A stretch of 64,000 bases of DNA from JAZGGS01 sp963714405. Lineage in GTDB: Bacteria; Bacteroidota; Ignavibacteria; Ignavibacteriales; Ignavibacteriaceae. Each line of letters begins with the position of its first letter. Position 1 is the first letter of the stretch. Location: the NCBI GenBank assembly GCA_963714405.1, contig CAVQOH010000001.1, positions 310,001 through 374,000 of the forward strand, read 5' to 3'. Positions 37,553-47,528 of this stretch are shown here, piece by piece. Under the pieces are notes generated by a model. The model was not told the DNA's origin. It worked only from the letters and a program-made list of their open reading frames with translations, and ran no database searches. Made by a program: the position numbers and the translations under genes.

Positions 37553-40480
37553 TCAAATAACTTTTAATTTCTGTCCTGCTTTTATATTACTGCTGGATAA
37601 ATTATTAATTGATTTTAGCTTCTGTACCGTTGTGTTGTATTTTTTAGCTATTGAATAAAGTGATTCACCCTTACTTACCAGGTGATACTGTACATTATTT
37701 CCAACAGTACTCCCTTTTTTAATTTTAAGCTGTTCACCTACAATAATCTTACTACTACTAATACTGTTAAGTTTTTTAATAGATGCTATGGATACCTTAT
37801 ACTTTTCAGCGATCTGGCTGAGCGTTTCACCTCTTTTAACAGTATGGTAAGAATAATTACCTGAAGTTTTTTGTGTGGTAGTATTTGTTTTGCCGGAAGC
37901 AGTATAAATCTTTAATGTTTTTCCTGCGATTATTTTATTTCCGGAAATGTTATTCCATTTTTTTAAATCAGAAACAGAAACTTTGTGCATTTCTGCAATC
38001 TTCCCAATCGTATCACCTTTTTTAATTTTATAACTGACAACGTTACTGTTTTTATTTTTTACATTGCTTGTATTGGTATTATTCGGAGAACCACTCGTAT
38101 AAATTTTTAGGGTTTTACCCGCAATAATTTTATTACTCGATAAATTATTCCAACTTTTAATATCGTCAACGGATACTTTAAATTTTTCAGCAATTTGTCC
38201 AATCACATCACCCCTTTTAATCTTATAATAACTCACATTAGAATTACTACCGGAATTGTTTTCAACAATAGAATTTACCGGTTCACTTGTATAAATTTTT
38301 AGCGTCTGCCCGGCAATAATTTTGTTACTCTTTAAGTTATTCCACTTTCTAATCATTCTAGTTGATACTTCATACATTTCAGCTATTTCACCAATAGTAT
38401 CACCACGCCTAACTTTATACCTGTAAAGGTTACTGTTAGGATTTGTTTTGGTATCTTCAGTTGTAGTGTAACCAGATGAGCCATCTGTATATATTTTTAA
38501 TTTTTTACCTGCAATTATTTTATTTCCAGATAAATCATTCCACTGTTTAATGGCAGCAATACTTACACCATATTTCTTAGCTATGTAATTTAAGTTCTGT
38601 CCACGTTTAATTTTATGATACAAAAATGTTTCGTTAGATCCATCGGTATTAAGATTGGGAGCTTTTTCTTCAATCTTTGTTCTTTTATCAATACTTGCGT
38701 AGTAATCTTTGTTATCTTCAGGAACATAAATTGAAAGTTCCTGTCCGATCATAATGGTTGTGGTATAAGGTATATTATTCCAGTTTCTAACATCACTAAC
38801 CCTTACATTAAACATATCTGCAATGCCAAGTAAGCTGTCATCTTTTTTAACCTTATAACTTACTGCAACTAAACCCTCAGGTATTACAGGTGTAACTGTA
38901 CCAATAACTTCCATTTCATCTTCAACAGTTTCACTATTTATATCGTTTTCTACTATATTTTCATCAGTAGCCGTTATTAATTCTTCACTTTCCTTTTCAC
39001 CGTTCATATTTAAATAAGGTGAAACATAATTCTCATCATTTGTGTAATCATCTTCTTCTGCAAGTACAACATCTGTGTTATATGAGTAATTATTATCTTC
39101 CGGATTTACCAATACCGGAATTCTTAAATGAACTCCCGTGTATATTTTTGATTTGGTTGAAATATTATTTGCATCTGCAAGATCATATACTGTTATTCCA
39201 TATTTTGCAGCAATTTTAGTAAGATTCTCACCTTTACTAACCTGGTGAACAAGATAAGTTCTACGTGCGGATTCTGGAATGTTTTTAATTAATTCAGCAA
39301 AATTATCCAGAGATCCTTTAGGAATTTTTAAAGGATAACCGCCTTCATATTCAGGAGGCGTACTTAGCTGTGTAAGTTCCGGATTTAATCCAATAATGGT
39401 TTCAAGATCAGTTGATGCACAGGTGGATAAAAATTCAAGATCAATTGCACCGGGAACATTATAAACATCATACTCATCAGGTTTTTCCAATTGAATATCT
39501 GTAAAACCATATGCTTCAGGATCCATTGCAATCATGCAAACTGCAATATACTGCGGTACATAATTTCTTGTTTCGCGTGGTAAATTTTTTCTAATTCCCC
39601 AAAATGTATACTTACCTGATTTTTTTATTGCCCTTTTAACTCTTCCTTCACCTGAATTATACGCCGCAAGAACAAGGTACCAATCACCTAAGGAATCGTA
39701 CAAATCTCTCATATGCTGAGCCGCCGCGATTGTAGATTTTACCGGATCTCTTCGTTCATCAATATAAAAACTGCTGTTAAGGTTATATAATTTTCCAGTA
39801 GATTTAATAAACTGCCAAAGCCCTACAGCACTTGCCCATGAGCGTGCAGTAGGATTAAGACCACTCTCCATCATACTTAAATAAACAAGCTGGCGCGGTA
39901 TTCCTGCATCATAAAATATTTTTGTCATCATCGGAAAATATCTGCCGGAACGCTCAAGCCAGTTACGCATTACCCTGTTACCTTTTCCATTAAAATAAGT
40001 TAGCCATTGTTCTACATGTTCATTTACTTCAAGTGGGATTTCTGCAGGAATGATATGTATGTTTTCAAGTTCAACATCTCCAAGTAATTCAATTTGCGGA
40101 ACAGATTCATTTATCCATTCATCAAGGGCGGCAAATGAAACACCTTCCGGCAATTCGGGTAATCCATCTACAAATCCACGGTAATCATCTATTATTGATG
40201 TTTCCAATTCAACATAAGCTTCATTCTCATCTATTCCGGGATAATAGCTTAAGTTGTTAATAATCCTTAATGCAGATTCATAGCTTTCAACAGCCTCCTT
40301 TATACTATTTGCTTCCTGCTTACTTAGTGCAGTAAGATAATGCTGCCTTGCCTGTTCCAGCATTTCCGCAACAAAACCGCTTCTGTTTACCTGCGTTGGA
40401 TTTTCCTTCTTTGTGATTTCTTTGTTACCGCTGCAGGAAAAGAAAAGAAAAACAGAAATAATAGCTATTAAAATCTTCAT
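37553..40480 (-). CDS. MltD-like lytic transglycosylase lipoprotein with eight LysM repeats
   Basis: The 975-residue protein has a lipoprotein signal with lipobox FFSC (Cys near residue 16). Residues about 180-330 form an SLT domain (MMESGLNPTARSWASAVGLWQF, with the catalytic Glu, and VLAAYNSGEGRVKRAI). Eight LysM units follow from about residue 420 to the C-terminus. Units 3 to 6 are closely similar, each ending near NKIIAGKTLKIYT. It would cleave peptidoglycan glycan strands and bind them tightly. MltD of E. coli has two LysM units, so the array here is long. The repeats are real coding repeats. Confidence 0.93.
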   Translation of the reverse strand: MKILIAIISVFLFFSCSGNKEITKKENPTQVNRSGFVAEMLEQARQHYLTALSKQEANSIKEAVESYESALRIINNLSYYPGIDENEAYVELETSIIDDYRGFVDGLPELPEGVSFAALDEWINESVPQIELLGDVELENIHIIPAEIPLEVNEHVEQWLTYFNGKGNRVMRNWLERSGRYFPMMTKIFYDAGIPRQLVYLSMMESGLNPTARSWASAVGLWQFIKSTGKLYNLNSSFYIDERRDPVKSTIAAAQHMRDLYDSLGDWYLVLAAYNSGEGRVKRAIKKSGKYTFWGIRKNLPRETRNYVPQYIAVCMIAMDPEAYGFTDIQLEKPDEYDVYNVPGAIDLEFLSTCASTDLETIIGLNPELTQLSTPPEYEGGYPLKIPKGSLDNFAELIKNIPESARRTYLVHQVSKGENLTKIAAKYGITVYDLADANNISTKSKIYTGVHLRIPVLVNPEDNNYSYNTDVVLAEEDDYTNDENYVSPYLNMNGEKESEELITATDENIVENDINSETVEDEMEVIGTVTPVIPEGLVAVSYKVKKDDSLLGIADMFNVRVSDVRNWNNIPYTTTIMIGQELSIYVPEDNKDYYASIDKRTKIEEKAPNLNTDGSNETFLYHKIKRGQNLNYIAKKYGVSIAAIKQWNDLSGNKIIAGKKLKIYTDGSSGYTTTEDTKTNPNSNLYRYKVRRGDTIGEIAEMYEVSTRMIRKWNNLKSNKIIAGQTLKIYTSEPVNSIVENNSGSNSNVSYYKIKRGDVIGQIAEKFKVSVDDIKSWNNLSSNKIIAGKTLKIYTSGSPNNTNTSNVKNKNSNVVSYKIKKGDTIGKIAEMHKVSVSDLKKWNNISGNKIIAGKTLKIYTASGKTNTTTQKTSGNYSYHTVKRGETLSQIAEKYKVSIASIKKLNSISSSKIIVGEQLKIKKGSTVGNNVQYHLVSKGESLYSIAKKYNTTVQKLKSINNLSSSNIKAGQKLKVI
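37885..38535 (-). repeat. Tandem LysM-coding repeats
   Basis: This stretch codes for LysM units 3 to 6 of the transglycosylase, with recurring DNA such as the coding for NKIIAGKTLKIYT and spacing of about 190-220 bases. The linkers between them (serine/asparagine-rich, for example TNTSN and NSGSN) differ, suggesting old duplication followed by divergence. Confidence 0.7.
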
Positions 40481-40605
40481 TGATGTAAACTCATAAAAAT
40501 TATCAAATTATTATTCCACCGTTAATTTAAGATTTGTATTTAGTTTTATCAAGTGATAAATTAAATAAATACTGTAATCGGTTATATCTTAATAAGTTAC
40601 TATTT

Positions 40606-42150
40606 CTAAAGTGGGATATTCCCGTGTTTCTTCTTTGGATTCGTATCAACTTTCGTGCGAAGTATATTAAACGCATTTACAAGCTTTATTTTAGTTTCAC
40701 TTGGTGTAATAACATCATCTACATAACCTCTTTCGGCAGTAATATAAGGATTGGCAAATTTTTCTATATACTCTGCTAATTTTTTCTCAACTTCCTTTTC
40801 TGGATTCTTTGAATTCGCAATTTCCTTTTTGAAGATTATCTCCACAGCACCTTTTGGTCCCATCACAGCAATTTCTGCGGAAGGCCATGCATAATTAAAA
40901 TCTCCTCGGATGTGTTTTGAGTTCATTACATCATAAGCTCCCCCGTAGGCTTTGCGTGTAATAACTGTTACTTTAGGAACTGTTGCTTCGCTAAAAGCGA
41001 ATAATAGTTTTGCACCATGGCGAATGATACCATTCCATTCCTGCTCTGTTCCAGGTAAGAAACCGGGTACATCAACTAAAACTAACATTGGTATATTAAA
41101 CGCATCACAAAATCTTACAAACCTTGCTGCTTTAGTCGATGAATTAATATCGAGCACGCCTGCTAAAACTTGTGGTTGATTAGCAATTATTCCGACTGCC
41201 ATTCCTCCTAAATGTGCGAACCCGCATATAATATTTTCAGCATAGTAAGCATGAACTTCAAAAAAATCATTATCATCAACAAGAAGATTTATAACGTCCT
41301 TCATATCATAAGGTTTGTTAGGATTATCCGGAATAATTTTATCAAGTTTTGGTTCTGCTTTAAGTTTACTAAAATCAAATTGTTTTTCCGGAGATTTATC
41401 ACGATAATTTAATGGAAGATAACCAAGTAGTTTTTTTACGTTCAGGAGTGTTTCAATTTCATTATCAAAAGCAAAGTGGGCGACACCACTTTTTGAAGAG
41501 TGAGTATCAGCTCCACCAAGATCTTCAAAACTTACATCTTCGTGAGTTACTGTTTTTACAACATTAGGACCTGTAACAAACATATGGCTCGTGTTTTTCA
41601 CCATAAAAATAAAATCTGTTATTGCTGGGGAGTAAACAGCTCCGCCTGCACAGGGACCTAGGACAACTGAAATTTGAGGAACAACTCCCGAAGCAAGAGT
41701 ATTAAGTAAAAAGATATCTGCGTAACCGCCAAGAGAAACAACTCCTTCCTGAATTCTTGCACCACCGGAATCATTTAATCCAATAACAGGAATTCCGGCT
41801 TTCATAGCCATTTTCATAACTTTTACGATTTTTTCTGCGTGAGCTTCTGAAAGTGAACCTCCAAACACAGTAAAATCCTGGCTGAAAAGTGCAATTGGTC
41901 TTCCATCAATTTTTGCAAAACCCGTCACTACTCCATCACCGGGATAGTTCTGTTTATCCAGTCCAAAATCTCTTGCACGGTGTTTCACAAACATATCAAC
42001 TTCATCAAAGCTGCCTTCATCCACAAGCAGTTCTATTCTTTCGCGTGCGGTTAACTTTCCCTTATCGTGCTGGCTTTTAATTCTTTTTTTACCGCCGCCA
42101 AGTTTTGCAGTTTGCTTTAGATCTGAAAGTATTTTTAGTTTCTTTTCCAT
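40606..42150 (-). CDS. pccB: Acyl-CoA carboxylase carboxyltransferase (beta) subunit, propionyl-CoA type
   Basis: The 514-residue subunit transfers carboxybiotin CO2 to an acyl-CoA, most likely propionyl-CoA. Family motifs are GKLTARERIELL near residue 30, GVVTGFAKIDGRP, GLNDSGGARIQEGV, GPCAGGAVYSPA, VDVPGFLPGTEQEWNGIIRHGAKLL and ITRKAYGGAYDVMNSK. The C-terminus (DTNPKKKHGNIPL) is typical of PccB. The biotin-carboxylase/alpha subunit is not nearby. The gene is minus strand with flanking gaps of about 100 bases. Confidence 0.93.
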   Translation of the reverse strand: MEKKLKILSDLKQTAKLGGGKKRIKSQHDKGKLTARERIELLVDEGSFDEVDMFVKHRARDFGLDKQNYPGDGVVTGFAKIDGRPIALFSQDFTVFGGSLSEAHAEKIVKVMKMAMKAGIPVIGLNDSGGARIQEGVVSLGGYADIFLLNTLASGVVPQISVVLGPCAGGAVYSPAITDFIFMVKNTSHMFVTGPNVVKTVTHEDVSFEDLGGADTHSSKSGVAHFAFDNEIETLLNVKKLLGYLPLNYRDKSPEKQFDFSKLKAEPKLDKIIPDNPNKPYDMKDVINLLVDDNDFFEVHAYYAENIICGFAHLGGMAVGIIANQPQVLAGVLDINSSTKAARFVRFCDAFNIPMLVLVDVPGFLPGTEQEWNGIIRHGAKLLFAFSEATVPKVTVITRKAYGGAYDVMNSKHIRGDFNYAWPSAEIAVMGPKGAVEIIFKKEIANSKNPEKEVEKKLAEYIEKFANPYITAERGYVDDVITPSETKIKLVNAFNILRTKVDTNPKKKHGNIPL

Positions 42151-42259
42151 TTAAATTATTTCCTCGCGAATAAAAATCATTAAATAATTTCTTTAATAAG
42201 TAAAAATAGGAATGAAATATTTGCTGTAATAGAAATTCATTTAATTTTCTCAAATAATA

Positions 42260-42901
42260 TTATACCAAAAAAGGATTGTTCTTCATTTCATGATTGATCG
42301 TGCTCGGCTCACCGTGACCGGGATATATTTTCACATCACCGGGCAGAGTAAAAAGTTTTGTCTCAATTGATTCAATCAACTGATTATAATTACCGCCCCA
42401 AAGATCTGTTCTGCCAATACTTTCTCTAAAAAGTACATCACCGGTTATACAAATTTTATCTTCTTCAAAATAAATGCAGTACTCACCCGGTGTGTGCCCG
42501 GGAGTAAAAAGAAATTTTATTTTAATTTTACCAAGCAGCAATTCTTCCTCTTCAGAAATGAATTTATCGGGTTTTGGTGGATCTTTAAATTCCACACCAA
42601 ATGCAGATGCCTGCATTTTTCCATTTTGAAGTAAGGGAACATCTTTTTCGGGCACTAAATATTCAGGATTGTATTTTTCCTTAACAAAGTTACAGCCCAA
42701 GATATGATCTATGTGACAGTGAGTGTTTATCAGGTACTTAATTTTAAGTTCATTCTTTGTTATATAATCATCGAGTATCTCTTCTTCGTTTAAATCAGAA
42801 GTTCCGGGATCTACAACAGCGGTTTCTTTTGTTTCTTCATCACACACAATAAAAGTGTTTTCAGAAAAAAAATTAAATACAAAAGTTTTTATTTTTATCA
42901 T
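42260..42901 (-). CDS. MBL-fold hydrolase (glyoxalase II-like)
   Basis: This 213-residue metallo-beta-lactamase-fold protein has the motif THCHIDH at residues 60-66, with His and Asp metal ligands, followed by GHTPGEYCIYF, GDVLFRESIGRTDLWGG and YPGHGEPST. This matches the YcbL/GloB-like hydrolase group. Its substrate is unknown; a thioester such as S-lactoylglutathione or another mercaptan is possible. It is 9 bases from the aroC stop, so it probably shares its transcript. Confidence 0.9.
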   Translation of the reverse strand: MIKIKTFVFNFFSENTFIVCDEETKETAVVDPGTSDLNEEEILDDYITKNELKIKYLINTHCHIDHILGCNFVKEKYNPEYLVPEKDVPLLQNGKMQASAFGVEFKDPPKPDKFISEEEELLLGKIKIKFLFTPGHTPGEYCIYFEEDKICITGDVLFRESIGRTDLWGGNYNQLIESIETKLFTLPGDVKIYPGHGEPSTINHEMKNNPFLV

Positions 42902-42909
42902 CTGTAGAA

Positions 42910-44121
42910 TTACTTCCTGAAATTCTTCTGAATTCTTTTAAAAGAGTTTTTTGTATAATTCTTATAATTGTCTTTCGTTTCTTCCAAAGAATCTCCCCCA
43001 AATTTTATAAGGAAGTGTTTTGCTATAACCCATGCAAGCATGCTTTCTGCAATAACAGAACAAGCTGGAACTGCGACAAAATCACTTCTTTCATAACGTG
43101 AAATAGTTCTTCTCATATTACTTAAGTTGATAGTATTTAGGGGATTCGATATTGTTGCAATCGGTTTCATAGCCGCTGTTACAATAACCGGCTTTCCTGT
43201 TGTTATTCCTCCTTCAACCCCTCCCGCCCTGTTAGTTTTTCGGGAAAAGTCTTTTCCATCAAGCACAATTTCATCGTGCACCTGTGAACCAAAATCTTCC
43301 GCGCATTCAAACCCGCTTCCTAATTCAACAGCTTTAACTGCATTGATAGACATAATTGCAAAGGCAATATCAGCATCTATTTTTCTATCATAATGCATAA
43401 AACTTCCTAATCCAACTGGTAAACCGCTAGCAGTAACTACAAAAGTACCCCCAAGACTATCACCATTTTTCTTTGCAAGTTTTATTTTATTAATGATTTT
43501 CTTTTCCTGCTCTGCATTTAAGACTCTTACAACACTTTTATCGGCTTTAGAAGATATTCGCGAAAAATCTTCTTTTGTTGAAGATAAATTATTCAGCAGT
43601 TTTTCCTTATAATCTGATCTAGCATAAATACCCCCTATGCTTTCAACATAACTTCCAATCATTATTCCAAATTCTTCAAGAAATCTTCTTGCAACTGTAC
43701 CTGCAGAAACGCGTGCTGCTGTTTCCCTTGCACTCGAACGTTCAATTGAATTTCTTATATCATTAAAATTATATTTTAATGTACCCGTAAGATCTGCATG
43801 GCCCGGGCGGGGAGTAGAGATTTTTTCCACAGCTGAAGATTTTTTTTCAGAATCTACAATCTCTTCCCAGTTTTGCCAAACCTTATTTTCTATTAGAAGA
43901 GAAATCGGTGAACCAAGCGTTTTCCCAAATCTTATCCCGCTTAAAATTTCTACCCTATCACTTTCAATTTTCATTCTTGCACTTCTGCCGTAACCAGCCT
44001 GCCTTCTTTTAAGTTGAAAATCAATGTAATCTTTATTGAGAGGAATATTTGAGGGAAAACCCTCAATAATTGATGTGAGACTTTTACCGTGTGATTCACC
44101 CGCTGTAAGAAATCTGATCAT
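42910..44121 (-). CDS. aroC: Chorismate synthase
   Basis: AroC makes chorismate from EPSP in the shikimate pathway, using reduced FMN. The ATG at 44121 gives about 403 residues and starts at the conserved MIRFLTAGESHGKSL. A longer frame would begin inside the preceding terminator, so I reject it. Further motifs are RRQAGYGRSARM, SPISLLIENKVWQNW, RPGHADLTGTLKYNF, RSSARETAARVSAGTVA and RAGGVEGGITTGKPV. The long final helix tail is slightly longer than the core. Confidence 0.95.
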   Translation of the reverse strand: MIRFLTAGESHGKSLTSIIEGFPSNIPLNKDYIDFQLKRRQAGYGRSARMKIESDRVEILSGIRFGKTLGSPISLLIENKVWQNWEEIVDSEKKSSAVEKISTPRPGHADLTGTLKYNFNDIRNSIERSSARETAARVSAGTVARRFLEEFGIMIGSYVESIGGIYARSDYKEKLLNNLSSTKEDFSRISSKADKSVVRVLNAEQEKKIINKIKLAKKNGDSLGGTFVVTASGLPVGLGSFMHYDRKIDADIAFAIMSINAVKAVELGSGFECAEDFGSQVHDEIVLDGKDFSRKTNRAGGVEGGITTGKPVIVTAAMKPIATISNPLNTINLSNMRRTISRYERSDFVAVPACSVIAESMLAWVIAKHFLIKFGGDSLEETKDNYKNYTKNSFKRIQKNFRK

Positions 44122-44148
44122 AGTTGAAAACTTTTTTGATACTAAATA

Positions 44149-44176
44149 TAAAAAAACGCCCGCTTTAACGGGCGTT
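44149..44176 (-). terminator. Intrinsic terminator after degP
   Basis: On the minus strand, AACGCCCG (44155-44162 region) and CGGGCGTT (44169-44176) form an 8-bp GC-rich stem with a six-base loop, followed by seven or more T. It is a strong Rho-independent terminator. It ends the degP transcript but lies only about 28 bases before the aroC ATG. Confidence 0.92.
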
Positions 44177-44202
44177 ATATTGTTCAAAATATTATGACTT
44201 TT

Positions 44203-45687
44203 TTATTCAGGGATCTCAATCCCAACAAATCTAGTATTTCCCTGATCATCTATAACTTTTATCAACAGTGCAGAACCTTTCTTTTCTTCAACTAAATCAG
44301 AAAGATCATCAACATTATTAATTGGAGTTTTATCTGCTTCAACAATTACCAGTCCTGAAAACAACCTCTGATCTTCAGAACGACTGAACGCTTTAACATC
44401 TGTAATGATTACACCTTCATCTACTCCAAAATCTTCTCTTTCCTTCGCATTAAGATTTTTTACAGTTAAACCTATGTTTTCAAAAGTAGCAGATGATGAA
44501 GAAGATTTTTCATTTGTCTCTTCATTCTTTTTATCAGAGACAGGTTCAGTACTAGTTTCGCTATCTCTTTTCTTAAGGGTAACTTTTCGTTCTATTTCTT
44601 TGCCATCCCTAAATAAAGTAAGATTAACAACTGTACCGGCGGTTTTAGCCGCAACGTAGCTTTGAAGTTCGTTTGGTCTGTTAACTTCTCTTCCATCAAT
44701 TTTAAGAATTACATCACCGGCTTTCAAATCAGATTCGGAAGCAGCACCACCTTCTACAATTCCCTGAATTATAATTCCTCTTGGCTTATCCATTCCAAGT
44801 GATTTCGCAATCGCGTTATCAACTTCACCGATATTAACCCCGATATAACCCCTGCTAACTTTGCCGTGAGCAATTAAATCCTTAGCAACTGCTTTAGCAA
44901 GATTGATAGGAATTGCAAAACCATACCCTATATAAGTACCTCCGCCGCCTGAAGCAATTGCAGAGTTTACACCAATTACGGATCCTGAAAGATCCACAAG
45001 CGCACCGCCACTGTTACCAGGATTGATCGCAGCATCAGTTTGAATGAAGTTTTCTACGCCGTAACTATCACGGATTAATCCAAGCTGCCCTCTTCCAATT
45101 GCACTGACAATTCCTGCAGTAACTGTAGATGATAAGGAAAGCGGGTTACCGATTGCCATCACCCACTGCCCTACTTTTAAATTTTCAGAATCGCCCAGGT
45201 AAGCAACAGGCAGATTTTCAGCATCAATTTTTACAACTGCAAGATCTGTTAAAGGATCTGTTCCAACAACTGTTGCATCAAACCTGCGTTTATCAAATAG
45301 TCCAACTGAAACTTTATTTGCATTTTCTACAACATGATTATTGGTAATAATATAACCATCTTCTGAAATAATAATTCCACTGCCGGAACCTCTCTGTTCC
45401 TGTGGCATATCTTTAAATGGAAAGAAAAACCAATCGTTATGCGGATTTTGTCTTTCAGAAACTACTGTAATTTGTACGATTGTGGGTGTAACTGTTTCAG
45501 CAACTTCAATAAATGATTGGCTGAAAGAAGATCCATCAGCATCAAGATTAACAGGTGGTTTTGTAGCACCAAGATCAACATCAGCCAAACTTGGTCTTAC
45601 TAATCCAAATCCTGAAACAAGTACTGCACCAAATAATATACCAATTATTAAAAGTGCTAATGCGCCAATAATTCCTTTGGCTTTCAT
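44203..45687 (-). CDS. degP: Do-like periplasmic serine protease (DegP/HtrA)
   Basis: The 494-residue protease degrades or refolds misfolded envelope proteins. An N-terminal signal anchor spans residues 6-28. The catalytic triad is His118 (TNNHVVENA), Asp148 (TDLAVVKID) and Ser226 (GNSGGAL). Two PDZ domains follow (about 270-360 and 410-490), separated by a Ser/Glu-rich linker (TSTEPVSDKKNEETNEKSSSSS). A Shine-Dalgarno (gaggaaat) precedes the ATG. recO lies upstream. Confidence 0.95.
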   Translation of the reverse strand: MKAKGIIGALALLIIGILFGAVLVSGFGLVRPSLADVDLGATKPPVNLDADGSSFSQSFIEVAETVTPTIVQITVVSERQNPHNDWFFFPFKDMPQEQRGSGSGIIISEDGYIITNNHVVENANKVSVGLFDKRRFDATVVGTDPLTDLAVVKIDAENLPVAYLGDSENLKVGQWVMAIGNPLSLSSTVTAGIVSAIGRGQLGLIRDSYGVENFIQTDAAINPGNSGGALVDLSGSVIGVNSAIASGGGGTYIGYGFAIPINLAKAVAKDLIAHGKVSRGYIGVNIGEVDNAIAKSLGMDKPRGIIIQGIVEGGAASESDLKAGDVILKIDGREVNRPNELQSYVAAKTAGTVVNLTLFRDGKEIERKVTLKKRDSETSTEPVSDKKNEETNEKSSSSSATFENIGLTVKNLNAKEREDFGVDEGVIITDVKAFSRSEDQRLFSGLVIVEADKTPINNVDDLSDLVEEKKGSALLIKVIDDQGNTRFVGIEIPE

Positions 45688-45763
45688 TTTATTTCCTCCG
45701 ATTTTTAATTTTCATATTTACGTGACATCTAAAAAAAAGTATCAAGTGTTGATCATTCACCTC

Positions 45764-46504
45764 TTAATTAACAATTTGTAATGATTGAATCCCCTTAAAA
45801 TCGGGAATGTGATATTTAAGATGTCTTTCAAGTAAATAAATAGCTTCTTTAATAGTTTTAATTGAATAATTCTCAGCCGAAATGTTAGTTTTTAGACAAT
45901 AAAGATATTGAAAAAGTTCCATATTAATGTGATAAAAATCAACAGTATCTTGAGTGCATTTGCCGCAAATCAAACCTTTTTCAAAGTTATAGTATAAACT
46001 TAAACTGGAAAAATTTTTGCCTTCACAGATTGCACATTTATCAAGTTGAAACTGGTAACCAATTTCATTTAAAAAAAATAAAAAAAACCTGCCAAAACTT
46101 ATGGCTGGAATTTCATTTGCTGAATTGATAATTGATAAAATTCTTACAACTCCCTTAAAAACCCTGTGATTCACTTCGTGCTCAGCCATAAGATTTTTAA
46201 TCAGTTCAATAACCGCATATGCATATTTTATTTTTTCAAGATCATCTTTAAGAGATGAATTTTGTGATAGAAGTTCAGCATTAGATAATAATTGCAACTC
46301 TCTTGTTTCTTTTTGATAAAATATTACCTGGAGATGATTAATCGGATCAATTAATAAACCAATTTTTGATTTTGATGACCTTCCTCCTTTTACGATAACT
46401 GGTAACCTGCCGTAATCTTCAGTAAATAAATCTGCAATGATACTTGAATCACCATAGGCAAGCTTGCTGAGTACAACAGCTTCAGTTTTTATGATCTCAC
46501 TCAT
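45764..46504 (-). CDS. recO: DNA repair protein RecO
   Basis: RecO loads RecA onto SSB-coated DNA with RecF and RecR. The 246-residue protein has the N-terminal OB-fold (IIKTEAVVLSKLAYGDSSIIADLFTEDYGRLPVIVKGGRSSKS) and a helical C-terminal part with a zinc site, CAICEG and CGKCTQ. This is the usual bacterial length. It lies on the minus strand 7 bases from mtnA. Confidence 0.93.
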   Translation of the reverse strand: MSEIIKTEAVVLSKLAYGDSSIIADLFTEDYGRLPVIVKGGRSSKSKIGLLIDPINHLQVIFYQKETRELQLLSNAELLSQNSSLKDDLEKIKYAYAVIELIKNLMAEHEVNHRVFKGVVRILSIINSANEIPAISFGRFFLFFLNEIGYQFQLDKCAICEGKNFSSLSLYYNFEKGLICGKCTQDTVDFYHINMELFQYLYCLKTNISAENYSIKTIKEAIYLLERHLKYHIPDFKGIQSLQIVN

Positions 46505-46511
46505 TTAAGAA

Positions 46512-47528
46512 TCACCTTCCAGCACTTAGGAAATTATAAGGGAATGTAAAAACTCCTTGTTCGGTTATTATTCCATTAATCAAGTGAGATGGGGTGACAT
46601 CAAAGGCAGGAGTAAAGGCATCGTATTCATCTAATGTAAACTTCAAATCATTTAGAGTTAAAACTTCTTTTTTATTGCGGTACTCAATTTCTATTTCGAT
46701 TCCTGATGCAATGTTTTTATCGATTGTTGTGGAAGGTGCGGCTATATAAAAAGGGATGTTATGAAAGTTTGCCAGTATTGCGAGTGAGTATGTTCCAATT
46801 TTATTTGCTGAATCACCATTGAGTGCAATTCTATCAGCTCCTGTAATAACAAGATCAATTTTATTCTGCTTCATGAGCTGAGCTGCTGAAGAATCAGTTT
46901 GTACGGCGAAAGGAATTCCACTTTTACTAAGTTCATAAGCTGTAAGCCGTGAGCCCTGTAACAGAGGACGTGTTTCATCTGCATAAACAAATTCAACCAA
47001 GCCACTTTCAAATCCAGCTTTTATAACACTAAAAGCTGTCCCATCACCACCTGTTGCAAGTTTACCCGTATTACAGTGAGTTAACACTTTCGATTTTTTT
47101 TTGAAAATACCCAAACCATTTTTTCCAATCTTCTCACAGTATCCTACATCCTTTTGATGTATTTCCTTAGCTTTTTCGAGAAGTAGTCTGTAAATATTTT
47201 CTGATTTTTTATTTGAGTTGTAAACTTCTTTTAATTCATTGAGTGCAAAAAATAAATTAACCGCGGTTGGTCTTGTAGATTCTAATCTTTTAAAAGCTTT
47301 ATCAAACTGTTCGCTATTATTTATCCGTTTTAAAGCAAGCGCTAACCCGTATGCAGCCATTATGCCGATTAGCGGTGCACCTCTAACTTCAAGGCGTTCA
47401 ATCGCAATTGCTATTCTATTATAATCATCCGTTTCAATGTAGTTTTCTTCCAATGGAAGCTTGGTTTGATCCAGGTAAATTAATTTATCATCCTGAAATT
47501 TTACAGAAAAGTAGCTATTCTTCTTCAT
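46512..47528 (-). CDS. mtnA: Methylthioribose-1-phosphate isomerase
   Basis: MtnA converts MTR-1-P to MTRu-1-P in methionine salvage. The 338-residue protein begins with the DDKLIYLDQTKLP core. It has RGAPLIGIMAAYGLAL, LTHCNTGKLATGGDGTAF with the catalytic Cys, and TGADRIALNGDSANKIGT with the catalytic Asp. It overlaps the PfkB kinase gene by 14 bases. The family is related to eIF2B alpha subunits, but the catalytic residues mark this as the enzyme. Confidence 0.95.
   Translation of the reverse strand: MKKNSYFSVKFQDDKLIYLDQTKLPLEENYIETDDYNRIAIAIERLEVRGAPLIGIMAAYGLALALKRINNSEQFDKAFKRLESTRPTAVNLFFALNELKEVYNSNKKSENIYRLLLEKAKEIHQKDVGYCEKIGKNGLGIFKKKSKVLTHCNTGKLATGGDGTAFSVIKAGFESGLVEFVYADETRPLLQGSRLTAYELSKSGIPFAVQTDSSAAQLMKQNKIDLVITGADRIALNGDSANKIGTYSLAILANFHNIPFYIAAPSTTIDKNIASGIEIEIEYRNKKEVLTLNDLKFTLDEYDAFTPAFDVTPSHLINGIITEQGVFTFPYNFLSAGR

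Noticed and set aside
37682..37864. Plus-strand frame inside the transglycosylase
   Set aside because: It is antisense to well-supported LysM coding sequence and arises from its repeats.
37885..38535. Repeats considered as a CRISPR array
   Set aside because: Units are about 190-220 bases and encode LysM domains in frame; no short identical repeats with unique spacers.
44122..44187. Longer aroC start at 44187
   Set aside because: The extra codons fall in the degP terminator and precede the conserved MIRFLTAGESHGKS start.
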